NCBI GenBank assembly: GCA_948684385.1 | Contig: CAPQCU010000015.1 | Location: 1-44,120, forward strand | Direction of reading: 5' to 3' | DNA: 44,120 nucleotides | Source of the DNA: an uncultured bacterium | GTDB lineage: Bacteria > Cyanobacteriota > Vampirovibrionia > Gastranaerophilales > Gastranaerophilaceae | Shown: piece after piece, positions 31,901-38,203 of the stretch | Layout of the letters: each line of letters opens with the position of its first letter | Position numbering within the stretch: the stretch's first letter is position 1 | The notes under the pieces: generated by a model | Database searches by the model: none | Told to the model about the DNA's origin: nothing | What the model saw: the letters and a program-made list of their open reading frames with translations, nothing else | Program-made: the position numbers and the translations under genes

Positions 31901-32229
31901 TTTGTGAAAAGTTCTTGAGAGCCCAGCTGATTTCTGATGTTTCTAAGTGAGCCGAATTTTATTGTAAGTGCGGCAAACTCATCTGTTTCGCATTCATTGT
32001 ATCCGAGGCTGGTCTTTACCGGAAAACCGCATTTACATTTAGATGCCGAAGTTAAAACAGTTTTAGAGCATTTAGAGCATTTTGTAAGCAGAATATACCC
32101 GCATTTTTCACAAACTCCCGAACTGCTTAAAGAATGACAATTAGGGCATTCAAGAGCTAAAACTTTACGGCAGTGCGGACAAACTGCTGTATTTTCTGGA
32201 ATACTTTTATGACACTTCGGACAATTCAT
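28948..32229 (-). CDS. Large zinc-ribbon / degenerate nucleotide-cyclase / ATPase-like / TPR protein
   Basis: This 1093-aa cytoplasmic protein starts with five CxxC pairs plus a final CxC (C3/C6, C17/C20, C28/C31, C40/C43, C51/C54, C65/C67), i.e. tandem zinc ribbons. Residues ~85-205 have the outline of a class III adenylate/guanylate cyclase domain (ALTIKFGSLRNIR...FTKFF...GKIITYNDTFVVNM...ANKAVRLAIKIANAF), but the metal aspartates are not conserved. A following region resembles an AAA/STAND ATPase with a decayed P-loop (NKIISIRSEKNLEIKTSDL) and a weak Walker B (NCAVIIEGFENIDD). The C-terminal half is helical TPR-like. I chose ATG 32229, as TATAAT lies seven bases before it. It is probably a regulatory or scaffold protein. 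Confidence 0.75.
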   Translation of the reverse strand: MNCPKCHKSIPENTAVCPHCRKVLALECPNCHSLSSSGVCEKCGYILLTKCSKCSKTVLTSASKCKCGFPVKTSLGYNECETDEFAALTIKFGSLRNIRNQLGSQELFTKFFFKLRNLLTAQFSGLEGKIITYNDTFVVNMNKELSFPTSANKAVRLAIKIANAFSDLNVKTIEELAIPLNLNISIVKKSSENLLDKITVDNSIKLLTVKKEVKKYIKGMQVVLDQYVCDCVSKDYKTDSLYSVEQSGQTLMYYEILLSSYVIPPAEKTSDVKIEVSKKEIVKPQTNEADDIYSFKVFDINAKCKFEKISTASFLDKFEPNKIISIRSEKNLEIKTSDLVDYFESKGLKVIRAVCTEEMNYKPWGVLEELFKDFHKLSIHKDLIPPDFNIKKFSAIIDLINSKPRKASSPEDARFAYMEDFSSFLAALKNCAVIIEGFENIDDTSIQALELYFDRFKNINAQFVFITDNETSLHSRIKGLLRTPLYTEYTLQKSGMELILGNIKEEASDFINSFYFEKIKENFDGSALYFEHALKHLEEKNVLINFENRLLIKGNGAVVLPSTLQALLKSRLKHLSKNMDASMILAYSTYLGARLDFNLLIKLGIKDVENAVKTLVKSGFAYAKDNVLHINNFNLIKPVIQEAIKPQVNEFLSKNILANIGKGLDNTSTLLIMGKLSLFKEEYLLLWKNSQFAMAAGDYDAYLKNCLGFLSLIEHIENNIPQEDIENNKKEVYENILMSLYNYSPEKIYEIENILLIDAINNDDNERTVKLSNLMLQGALISANYTDALTLLHNILSRMPNPTLMIEGSINTKFLLLSLVNIEILFNIGDFTQCVEVAKDLLGIIQPAVIEKIKPASFSTGFFVEHMLETFRLAGFAKLFLMDDGLDDFFNAIKEALDTELPDKTCILALRDFLNGKEYSPSNVEGASAFAKVIYLIMQEFSQHKDNYKIFAQNVYQAKLLASDIHQTQLEMFCDLLIAHSYANMGIIKKAEIIYNDVLEKAQNSAIFNILVLAKYFIAKLYIKDDRFDEALQIINDTLALLQQYNNQAKILYVLFEKLFIEVVKADEIDSIDIESEEQKLNSAVNGCLARLM

Positions 32230-32242
32230 ATACAAGATTATA
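32230..32242 (-). promoter_or_regulatory. Perfect -10 box directly before the zinc-ribbon gene (leaderless)
   Basis: TATAAT (32237-32242) is followed by CTTGTAT and then ATG. There is no Shine-Dalgarno sequence. This is the clearest leaderless start in the window. Confidence 0.55.
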
Positions 32243-32307
32243 GTCTAAAATCAAACTTTATGCTACAATAAGAATAAATTATTCCGAATGGCTGATTAGG
32301 AGGGGAG

Positions 32308-33192
32308 ATGAGTATATTAAGCATTTTAACAGAACCTGCAATTTTAATAATTTCTGCATGTTTTTTGTTTTTTATCATAACTGTTTTGAGAAATTATCAA
32401 CGCGTAGAACAAAATCTCAATGCTGTTTACAAATTCTTAAAGTCTTTAAATAAAAAAGAGCTTTCATATAGATTTAATGATCTTGATGCTTTTATGTTAA
32501 ATAATCCTTATACGGTAACAGCGTGGGAAGATTTTAAAAAAGCGCTTATTTTTCCCGAGAAGCTGTCTCTTGTCTCTAAAAATCCTGTAACCCCTGCTGA
32601 GCTTAAGCCGGAAGTGTATTTGACTATGGATGCTTCATATTTCTTTAATGAAGAAACTCTTGTATATTCAAAAATAAACCATAAATTTATCCAGACAATG
32701 CCGACTCTTTTAACAGGCTTAGGACCGTTCTTTACATTTCTAAAAATGGCATTTGCTTTTACGGCTGTAAGTTTTTCTGTAGATGCAAATGTAGGAGAGT
32801 CACTGAACGGACTTCTGGGAAATATTCAGATTGCGGCTTTATGTTCTGTTTTTGCAGTAGGTTTTTCGCTTCTCTTTATGTTCATTGAAAAAATACTTTA
32901 CAGCAAAATGTGCAAAAAGTATTATCTGCTTATTCAAAAAGAGTTTATACGTTTATTTGATATTGTTACAAGCGAAAAATTCCTTATAGACCTTGTAAAA
33001 GAGTCTAAAATTCAAAATGTCACGAATGAAAAACTTTTAAAAGCCATGCCGGAAAACTTTGCAAAGGCAATGGAAAAAAGTATCAGTGAAACTACTTTGC
33101 CTTATTTGGAAAATATTTTATACAGCTTAAACAAGTTAAATGAAGGTTTTGATAAAGGTAAAGGCGGAGATGTCGTTGATAAATTGTTTTAG
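32308..33192 (+). CDS. ZorA/MotA/ExbB-like motor membrane protein
   Basis: This 294-aa protein has a first membrane helix (residues 8-27), a ~95-residue cytoplasmic stretch, then two helices (about 130-157 and 172-194) and a cytoplasmic helical tail. The segment MPTLLTGLGPFFTFLKM matches the P-x-x-L-T-G-x-G-x-x-x-T-F-x-x-L signature of ZorA-type stators, relatives of MotA, TolQ and ExbB that conduct ions. AGGAGGGGAG precedes the ATG. Its 3' neighbour, seven bases away, is the matching MotB/ZorB-like protein. The long tail of true Zorya ZorA is missing. Confidence 0.8.
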   Translation: MSILSILTEPAILIISACFLFFIITVLRNYQRVEQNLNAVYKFLKSLNKKELSYRFNDLDAFMLNNPYTVTAWEDFKKALIFPEKLSLVSKNPVTPAELKPEVYLTMDASYFFNEETLVYSKINHKFIQTMPTLLTGLGPFFTFLKMAFAFTAVSFSVDANVGESLNGLLGNIQIAALCSVFAVGFSLLFMFIEKILYSKMCKKYYLLIQKEFIRLFDIVTSEKFLIDLVKESKIQNVTNEKLLKAMPENFAKAMEKSISETTLPYLENILYSLNKLNEGFDKGKGGDVVDKLF

Positions 33193-33198
33193 AGGCTG

Positions 33199-33858
33199 AT
33201 GATGAGATTTAAATTACATAAGGAAGATAACGAACAAAATAATATTTTCTGGGTAACAATGACTGACCTGATGACAGCGCTTGTCCTTGTCTTTATTGTG
33301 TTGTTTTTCTATACGTATGTTACAAGCTATTATGAAAAAATTCAGGGGGATTTAGAGCAGAAGAAAGCAGCAGAAGCTTTGCAGTCTACTTTAAAAGAAC
33401 AAAATATTGATATTAATGTCGACCCTGCAGGAGTTGTAAAAATTTCAGATTTAGAGTTGTTTGATGTAAACAGTTACGAACTTTCTGAGAAAGGTAAAGA
33501 TTATCTTGCTAAGTTTTCTCCTGCATATCTGGATTCGATTTTTTCTAATGAGTATCTAAATGAAAATGTTGAAAAAATAATAATTGAAGGTCATACTGAT
33601 TCGCAGACATTTGCGGGAGATTATTCAGAAGACGAACAGTATATGAAAAATATGGAGCTGAGCCTTAAAAGAGCTTACGAAGTCGCAAACTATATGACCA
33701 ATACTCCTTATAATAAAGAAAACGGAAACCGCTTAAGAAAAATGGTTATTGTTGAAGGTGCGAGCTTTTCTTCTCCTGTAATAGAGAATGGTAAAGAAGA
33801 TTTCGCAAAAAGCCGGAGAGTTGAGCTTAAAATCATTTTTAAACCAAAGTCAGAATAA
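33199..33858 (+). CDS. ZorB/MotB-like protein with OmpA peptidoglycan-binding domain
   Basis: This 219-aa protein has one N-terminal membrane helix with the conserved ion-carrying Asp, D23, in WVTMTDLMTALVLVFIVLFF. A short coiled linker is followed by an OmpA/MotB domain (residues ~85-215) holding VEKIIIEGHTDSQ, LSLKRAYEVANYM and KSRRVELKIIF. It would anchor the ion channel formed with the preceding protein to peptidoglycan. The fusion of a D-L-M-x-x-L helix with this domain is typical of ZorB and relatives. It ends 20 bp inside the convergent chromate transporter gene. Confidence 0.85.
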   Translation: MMRFKLHKEDNEQNNIFWVTMTDLMTALVLVFIVLFFYTYVTSYYEKIQGDLEQKKAAEALQSTLKEQNIDINVDPAGVVKISDLELFDVNSYELSEKGKDYLAKFSPAYLDSIFSNEYLNENVEKIIIEGHTDSQTFAGDYSEDEQYMKNMELSLKRAYEVANYMTNTPYNKENGNRLRKMVIVEGASFSSPVIENGKEDFAKSRRVELKIIFKPKSE

Positions 33859-34360
33859 CTCCTGCTACAGCTGCTATTAAAATATAAAACAACGGGTCTT
33901 TTTTCGATTTCCAGCTGATTAAAAGAAGAAAGGCTAATAAAATCATTGCTTTAATATCATTGATTTCAGGCTTTAATAGTCCGATTGCAACAGAGGTTAA
34001 AAGCGCACAGCTTATGGGCTTTAAAGTCTCGATGATTGATTTTACATAAAAATTGTCACTGAATTTTCTTAAAAGCTTTGATACAAGAATCACTAAAAAG
34101 AGTGACGGGAGCATTTCTGATGTTGTAGCAAGCGCAGAACCTAAAATCCCTCCGCTTTTTAAACCTGCATAAGTTGCTACGTTTATTCCTACAGGTCCCG
34201 GTGTGATTGATGCGACTGCAACCATTCGGGTAAGCTCATCAATTGAATACCAGTGATGAACTTCTGATATATGGTACAAAAACGGGATTGTAGCATATCC
34301 TCCGCCGAATGAGAATAAACCTATTTTAAAGAATTCGAGTATTAAATGGAGGTAAATCAT
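33839..34360 (-). CDS. Chromate transporter half, ChrA family (short chain, second half)
   Basis: This 173-aa, five- to six-helix protein has the CHR domain start FFKIGLFSFGGGYATIPFL and the ASITPGPVGINVATYAG motif. Short-chain ChrA proteins work as pairs encoded side by side, here with the gene upstream, overlapping by four bases. Family members export chromate; others probably carry different anions, so the natural substrate is uncertain. Confidence 0.88.
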   Translation of the reverse strand: MIYLHLILEFFKIGLFSFGGGYATIPFLYHISEVHHWYSIDELTRMVAVASITPGPVGINVATYAGLKSGGILGSALATTSEMLPSLFLVILVSKLLRKFSDNFYVKSIIETLKPISCALLTSVAIGLLKPEINDIKAMILLAFLLLISWKSKKDPLFYILIAAVAGVILTLV

Positions 34361-34896
34361 TGTTTAGCCTCCACAAATTTTTTGTACCCGACTCCTAAAA
34401 TGGTGAATAACAATATTGTTTGAATAGGTGAAGGGTTAAATATAAGCAGAGTTGCAAGGGTTAAGCCGTATATGACGTAAAAAAATGTATTCTTATTAGA
34501 TTTCTGCCACATTTCACGCACTGTGAGCATAATTAAAGCAATTACAGCGACTCCGACTCCCCAGAGTGCTCCTTGTACATAGCTGTTATTAATAAACGCT
34601 CCGATAACTGAAGCCAGAAGCACAATACACCAGAATGGGACGAATGTAACACCAATCATAGCTGCAATTGCGCCATATTTACCCCTTAATTTGTATCCGA
34701 TAAACATAGACATATTCGCAGCAATAATCCCCGGAAGAGATTGTGACAGCGCAAAATAGTCGATTATGTCATCGTGAGAAACGAGGTTTCTTTTATCTAC
34801 AAACTCGCTTGTCATAATTGGAAGTATAACGTATCCGCCTCCAAGCAGGATTGCACCGATTTTTACAAAGATTAAGAACAGCTTGAAAGTTGACAC
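34357..34896 (-). CDS. Chromate transporter half, ChrA family (short chain, first half)
   Basis: This 179-aa protein has FVKIGAILLGGGYVILPIM and ALSQSLPGIIAANMSMFIGY, the partner signatures of the CHR domain. It overlaps bioB by 25 bp and the second half by four. The Pro of the A-x-x-x-P-G-P motif is replaced (LPGIIA), as often seen in one half of a pair. Confidence 0.87.
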   Translation of the reverse strand: MSTFKLFLIFVKIGAILLGGGYVILPIMTSEFVDKRNLVSHDDIIDYFALSQSLPGIIAANMSMFIGYKLRGKYGAIAAMIGVTFVPFWCIVLLASVIGAFINNSYVQGALWGVGVAVIALIMLTVREMWQKSNKNTFFYVIYGLTLATLLIFNPSPIQTILLFTILGVGYKKFVEAKQ

Positions 34897-35804
34897 TTCT
34901 TGAGTTTCCTTCCAATCTTGTGAATAAGTTTTTCGTCTTCGTCAGGAGAAAAACCTGTTGTAGTTAGATAGTTTCCTACAATCGTTGAGTCAGCGCAGTA
35001 TGTAAATGCTTTTTCTATTGTTTCAGCTGATAATCTTGCTTTCTTCCCGCCTGCGATTCTTATTGAAGCGTTAGGGCATGCAATTTTGAATATTGCTAAA
35101 GTGCGTAAAACATTTTCTTCATCGATTTTATCTATATAGCTTTCAAACGGCGTGTTTGGAATTGGTGTAAGGATGTTTACAGGAATACTTTCCGGATTGA
35201 TTTCTGCAAGTTCTAAAGCCATTTCAATACGCTGCTCTACACTTTCTCCCATACCGATAATTACACCGCAGCAAAGCTCCATACCGTATTTTTTTACAAG
35301 CTTTGTTGTGTTAATACGGTCTTCATAAGTGTGCGTAGTACAGATTTCAGGGTGGTATGACCGGCATGTGTTGATGTTGTGATGAAATCTAACCAAGCCG
35401 ACTTCTGCAAGCTTTTTTGCCTGCTCTTCGTTTAAAATCCCGATACTTGCACAGCTTTTGATGCCGTCTTTGTTAAGAGCCTTAATCATTTCCAACATTG
35501 TATCAAAATCGCTTTCATCCGGAGTTTTGCCGGAAGTTACAATCGCAACTCTGTCAGCGCCATTCTTTACACTATCATGCGCTGCGTTTATAACCTCATT
35601 TACACCCATCAAAGGATAAGACTCTATCTCTGTATTATAATGTGAACTTTGTGCACAATAACGGCAGTTTTGCGAACATTTTCCGTTACGTGCGTTTATG
35701 ATTGAACAAAACTCAACTTCGTCTTTTAAATATTTTTGTGATTCCTTTAACAGTGAATCTAAATCTTTGTTATATAAATCTAATAATTCAGCTTTTGTGT
35801 ACAT
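34872..35804 (-). CDS. bioB: Biotin synthase
   Basis: BioB inserts sulfur into dethiobiotin by radical SAM chemistry. This 310-aa protein has the radical SAM cluster motif CSQNCRYC (C43, C47, C50) preceded by INARNGKC. It also has SSHY, the GADRVAIVTSGK strand, HHNINTCRSYH with second-cluster Cys, and NILTPIPNTPFE. I chose ATG 35804 because AAGGAAC lies before it; a longer frame reaching 35864 would overlap the SDR gene. No other bio genes are in the window. Confidence 0.95.
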   Translation of the reverse strand: MYTKAELLDLYNKDLDSLLKESQKYLKDEVEFCSIINARNGKCSQNCRYCAQSSHYNTEIESYPLMGVNEVINAAHDSVKNGADRVAIVTSGKTPDESDFDTMLEMIKALNKDGIKSCASIGILNEEQAKKLAEVGLVRFHHNINTCRSYHPEICTTHTYEDRINTTKLVKKYGMELCCGVIIGMGESVEQRIEMALELAEINPESIPVNILTPIPNTPFESYIDKIDEENVLRTLAIFKIACPNASIRIAGGKKARLSAETIEKAFTYCADSTIVGNYLTTTGFSPDEDEKLIHKIGRKLKKCQLSSCS

Positions 35805-35836
35805 ATATGTTCCTTCTTTCTCTTTGCTGTATATTA

Positions 35837-36532
35837 TCAATAACCACAGGTTAATCCTGCACATAAATTTATTGATTGCCCCGTAACTCCTCTTGCATCT
35901 TCAGAAATCAAATATTTAACCATGCCGGCGATTTCAGAAGGCTCAACAAACCGCCGCTGCGGAATGCATTCAACGATTTCGTCTTTTGAAAACTCACTTT
36001 CCTCTGCAGAAGAGTTACCCATTTCAGTATCAACCCAACCCGGGTTAATTGTGTTTACTGTAATCCCGTATTCGGCCAGCTCTAAAGCCAACGCTTTTGA
36101 AGCTCCGATTAACCCTGATTTTGTTGCAGAATATAAACTTGCATTCGCCTCGCCAAGTACTCCGCTAATTGAGCCGATATTTATAATCCTTCCCCATTTT
36201 TGCTTTTTCATATAAGGAATAGTACGGGAAATTAAGTACATAGGTGCTTCAAGGTTTACGCGCGTAATGTGCTCAATTTCATTTAACTCTATACCTTCAA
36301 TTGGTGAGTAAATATATTCACCCGCATTGTTAACCAAAATATCAATTTTGTTTGCTTCAATGTAATCACCGAGCTTTTGCATTCCTTCAATTGAAGCTAG
36401 ATCACAAATACAGTAGTTTTCATAGCCTCTTAAAAGCTCTTCGTTTCTGCCGCAAGTAAATATATTCCCTTCAAGATTTTCGGCAATAGCTTTGCCGATA
36501 CCTTTACTCCCGCCTGTAACTAAAATATTCAT
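35837..36532 (-). CDS. Short-chain dehydrogenase/reductase (FabG-like)
   Basis: This 231-aa Rossmann oxidoreductase has the cofactor motif TGGSKGIG (residues 6-13), NNAG near residue 75, and catalytic Ser and Y-x-x-x-K in ISGVLGEANASLYSATKSG. The PGWVDTEM and C-terminal GQSINLCAG blocks are also typical. It is FabG-like but not next to other fatty acid genes; lying 32 bp upstream of bioB, it might work in biotin precursor (pimeloyl) synthesis, which is a guess. There is no ribosome site; TACAAT lies six bases before the ATG. Confidence 0.88.
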   Translation of the reverse strand: MNILVTGGSKGIGKAIAENLEGNIFTCGRNEELLRGYENYCICDLASIEGMQKLGDYIEANKIDILVNNAGEYIYSPIEGIELNEIEHITRVNLEAPMYLISRTIPYMKKQKWGRIINIGSISGVLGEANASLYSATKSGLIGASKALALELAEYGITVNTINPGWVDTEMGNSSAEESEFSKDEIVECIPQRRFVEPSEIAGMVKYLISEDARGVTGQSINLCAGLTCGY

Positions 36533-36544
36533 ACAAGTATTGTA
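36533..36544 (-). promoter_or_regulatory. -10 box directly before the SDR gene (leaderless start)
   Basis: TACAAT (36539-36544) is followed by ACTTGT and then ATG, with no Shine-Dalgarno sequence. A GGGGTAAA octamer (36560-36567) lies where the -35 box would be. Confidence 0.4.
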
Positions 36545-36600
36545 ACACAATGGGCGGCAGGGGTAAATATAAAGAGACCGTTTCCTGAACTAACCGTTGT

Positions 36601-37071
36601 TTATGACAGGAACTGCCACTGATAAGCCTGATAAGAAATCGGAGATTCAGGATCAGACGGTTTGTTTGATAGACCAAAAGCTCTCTGAGCTTCTGACCTT
36701 AATCCGGCAAAATAAGTCATAGCCTGACCATCTTGAGCACTCTGGCTTAAAAGCTGAATGGCATTATTGAAAGCTGCATAATCTTTGTCATAATCTCCGG
36801 TTGCCTGAATACCGATTTGTGCACAAAGCCCTGCCCATGGAATAGATTGCTGGTTATTCTGGTTTTTAATCTGTTCCTGAACTTGTGCAGAGTATTCTTC
36901 ATACATTGCACTATTCAATTTCTTCAAATCATTAGTGCTGCCGGTTGGTGTAATATTGAAATCATCAAAAGCTCTTTCAAGCGCAGCTGAATTAACCGGA
37001 ACCCTGCCCAGATATGAGTAAATGTTCGCACTTGTGTAAGAATATACTCCGTTTACGGTGAAGTTTGACAT
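36601..37071 (-). CDS. Hypothetical protein of the TTGTAAC-promoter group
   Basis: This 156-aa soluble protein is not recognised. The N-terminus MSNFTVNGVYSYTSANIYSY is Tyr/Ser/Asn-rich and lacks a signal peptide. The middle is Gln/Asn-rich helix (YEEYSAQVQEQIKNQNNQQ), and the end is GLSNKPSDPESPISYQAYQW. I chose ATG 37071 because AAGAGGTG lies before it. This composition recalls substrates of flagellar or type III secretion, but no export signal can be proved. It has its own promoter with a TTGTAACAA site. Confidence 0.7.
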   Translation of the reverse strand: MSNFTVNGVYSYTSANIYSYLGRVPVNSAALERAFDDFNITPTGSTNDLKKLNSAMYEEYSAQVQEQIKNQNNQQSIPWAGLCAQIGIQATGDYDKDYAAFNNAIQLLSQSAQDGQAMTYFAGLRSEAQRAFGLSNKPSDPESPISYQAYQWQFLS

Positions 37072-37084
37072 GATACACACCTCT

Positions 37085-37165
37085 TATATGATATATAATA
37101 TATATCGGCACAATTTCTAAAAACTTTAGGATTTTTTGAATAATCTTTACAATTTGTTACAAAAA
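37085..37165 (-). promoter_or_regulatory. Promoter region of the 156-aa gene with TTGTAACAA site
   Basis: On the minus strand TTTTTGTAACAAA (37153-37165) lies upstream of an A/T box GATATATATTATATATC (near 37089-37105), about 20 bp before the ribosome site. Confidence 0.5.
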
Positions 37166-37226
37166 TGGCTTGTAATTCAGTAATATTAAGAAAAAATATT
37201 TTATTTGAGCAAAAAATATTGTTAAG

Positions 37227-37290
37227 TTTTGTAACAAAGAAGCTCTTTTGTGAAATTGAGACTTTTTTATATCCTTTATATATATGTAAG
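37227..37290 (+). promoter_or_regulatory. Promoter region of the 57-aa gene with TTGTAACAA site
   Basis: TTTTGTAACAAA (37227-37238) lies 20 bp before a TTGAGA -35 box, with a spacer and then TTTATATATATGTAAG (37275-37290). It is back to back with the site of the divergent 156-aa gene. The 37081-37398 gap holds only these two promoter regions. Confidence 0.55.
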
Positions 37291-37398
37291 ACAAATATAT
37301 GAGAGTAAGAAAAAGATAGATATTTAAACACTGTAAACGGCTGTGTTTACAGAGCTTAAGTAACTGCGCTCTTATATCAAAGATGATGAGGTATAAGT

Positions 37399-37572
37399 AT
37401 GGCTTTATTAGAAACGTACAATATTAATGCTATGGCTACGCAAATTTCGCGTGAGTTTTATATTACAGAAAACCAGGAAGTGGATAAATCGTATGTGTTA
37501 ATGGATGAAATGAGACTTTTTGCGCTGGATATGAAATCAAGAGTGACATTCATATCACGAGCCAAGGGGTAG
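37399..37572 (+). CDS. 57-aa hypothetical protein
   Basis: ATG at 37399 with GAGG seven bases before it opens a 57-codon frame (MALLETYNINAMATQISREF to FISRAKG). It is soluble, predicted helical and Met-rich, with no known motif. Support comes from the conserved TTGTAAC/TATATATATG promoter upstream and a terminator downstream at 37700. The stop TAG lies one base into a GGGGTAGGGGTAAAT stretch of the dispersed repeat family, as for secA. Confidence 0.5.
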   Translation: MALLETYNINAMATQISREFYITENQEVDKSYVLMDEMRLFALDMKSRVTFISRAKG

Positions 37573-37600
37573 GGGTAAATGGGTAAATGGATAAATGCAA
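37572..37600 (-). repeat. Partial TTTACCCC repeat after the 57-aa gene
   Basis: GGGGTAAATGGGTAAATGGATAAATG is three decaying tandem copies of the GGGTAAATG unit (written here as GGGGTAAATG, GGTAAATGG, ATAAATG). The rest of the repeat is not recognisable. Confidence 0.5.
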
Positions 37601-37699
37601 GGGCTATGTTAGTAAGAGCATAATCCTTAAGAAAGAGATTTTTTTAATACCAAACCATCTTACTTACATTTAATTAATTTAATTTCCCCAATCTATAGC

Positions 37700-37730
37700 G
37701 CCTGATTCAAAAGAATTAGGCTTTTTTTTT
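37700..37730 (+). terminator. Rho-independent terminator after the 57-aa gene
   Basis: GCCTGATTC, AAAA and GAATTAGGC (nine pairs, one G-T) are followed by nine T residues. Confidence 0.9.
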
Positions 37731-37732
37731 GC

Positions 37733-37761
37733 TTGACAAAGTTTTTCAAAGATAATATATT
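37733..37761 (+). promoter_or_regulatory. Strong sigma-70 promoter before the 121-aa gene
   Basis: TTGACA (37733-37738), an exact 17-bp spacer and TATATT (37756-37761) come directly after the preceding terminator. Confidence 0.85.
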
Positions 37762-37787
37762 TTTCATGTGTATTATAAGGAGGCGGT

Positions 37788-38153
37788 ATGTATATCCAAC
37801 CAATAACTTCGAATGAAAATTCGTTTAAAAGTTCTCTTGTCGTTAAAGATTTGAAAATTAACAAACTTTCCAGATTTGATATGACAAAAGAAGCAGCTGA
37901 GAAATTATATGATACTTTTTCAAGTCCCAATATGCTAAATGACAGAAAATTTAACTTAGGAAAAGGTATTACTGAAGATTGTATGAGAAGATTGAAAACA
38001 TTTGTTGCTTTTTTTGCAGATTCTGTAGGCGGAACCTTTAATAAAGAGTTGACTTATCCGACGGCTGAAAACTTTTCTGCACAATACAATGTTACAGATA
38101 AAGTGGCAGAAATAAATGTACCGGAACATTTTTCATTAAGGTTAGAAGTTTAA
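37788..38153 (+). CDS. Hypothetical protein with FKS-type N-terminus
   Basis: This 121-aa soluble protein is not recognised. The N-terminus MYIQPITSNENSFKSSLVV resembles that of the gene at 10199 (MYINNISGVTPFQSKQK): a short M-x-I-x-x-I-(S/T) start and then F-(K/Q)-S. The rest is mixed helix and strand, with no catalytic motif. A consensus promoter and AAGGAGG suggest strong expression. It is a single-gene unit, terminated by the bidirectional hairpin shared with adhE. Confidence 0.75.
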   Translation: MYIQPITSNENSFKSSLVVKDLKINKLSRFDMTKEAAEKLYDTFSSPNMLNDRKFNLGKGITEDCMRRLKTFVAFFADSVGGTFNKELTYPTAENFSAQYNVTDKVAEINVPEHFSLRLEV

Positions 38154-38190
38154 AAAAAATAGGATGTGTTTTAAACACATCCTATTTTTT
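38154..38190. terminator. Bidirectional terminator between the 121-aa gene and adhE
   Basis: AAAAAATAGGATGTGTTT and AAACACATCCTATTTTTT form a near-perfect palindrome with A and T tracts on both sides. Confidence 0.93.
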
Positions 38191-38203
38191 ATATTATTTA
38201 TTC

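Noticed and set aside
27925..33858. Complete Zorya anti-phage system
   Set aside because: Only ZorA/ZorB-like proteins are present. No ZorC, helicase-type ZorD or HNH ZorE is seen, and the ZorA tail is short.
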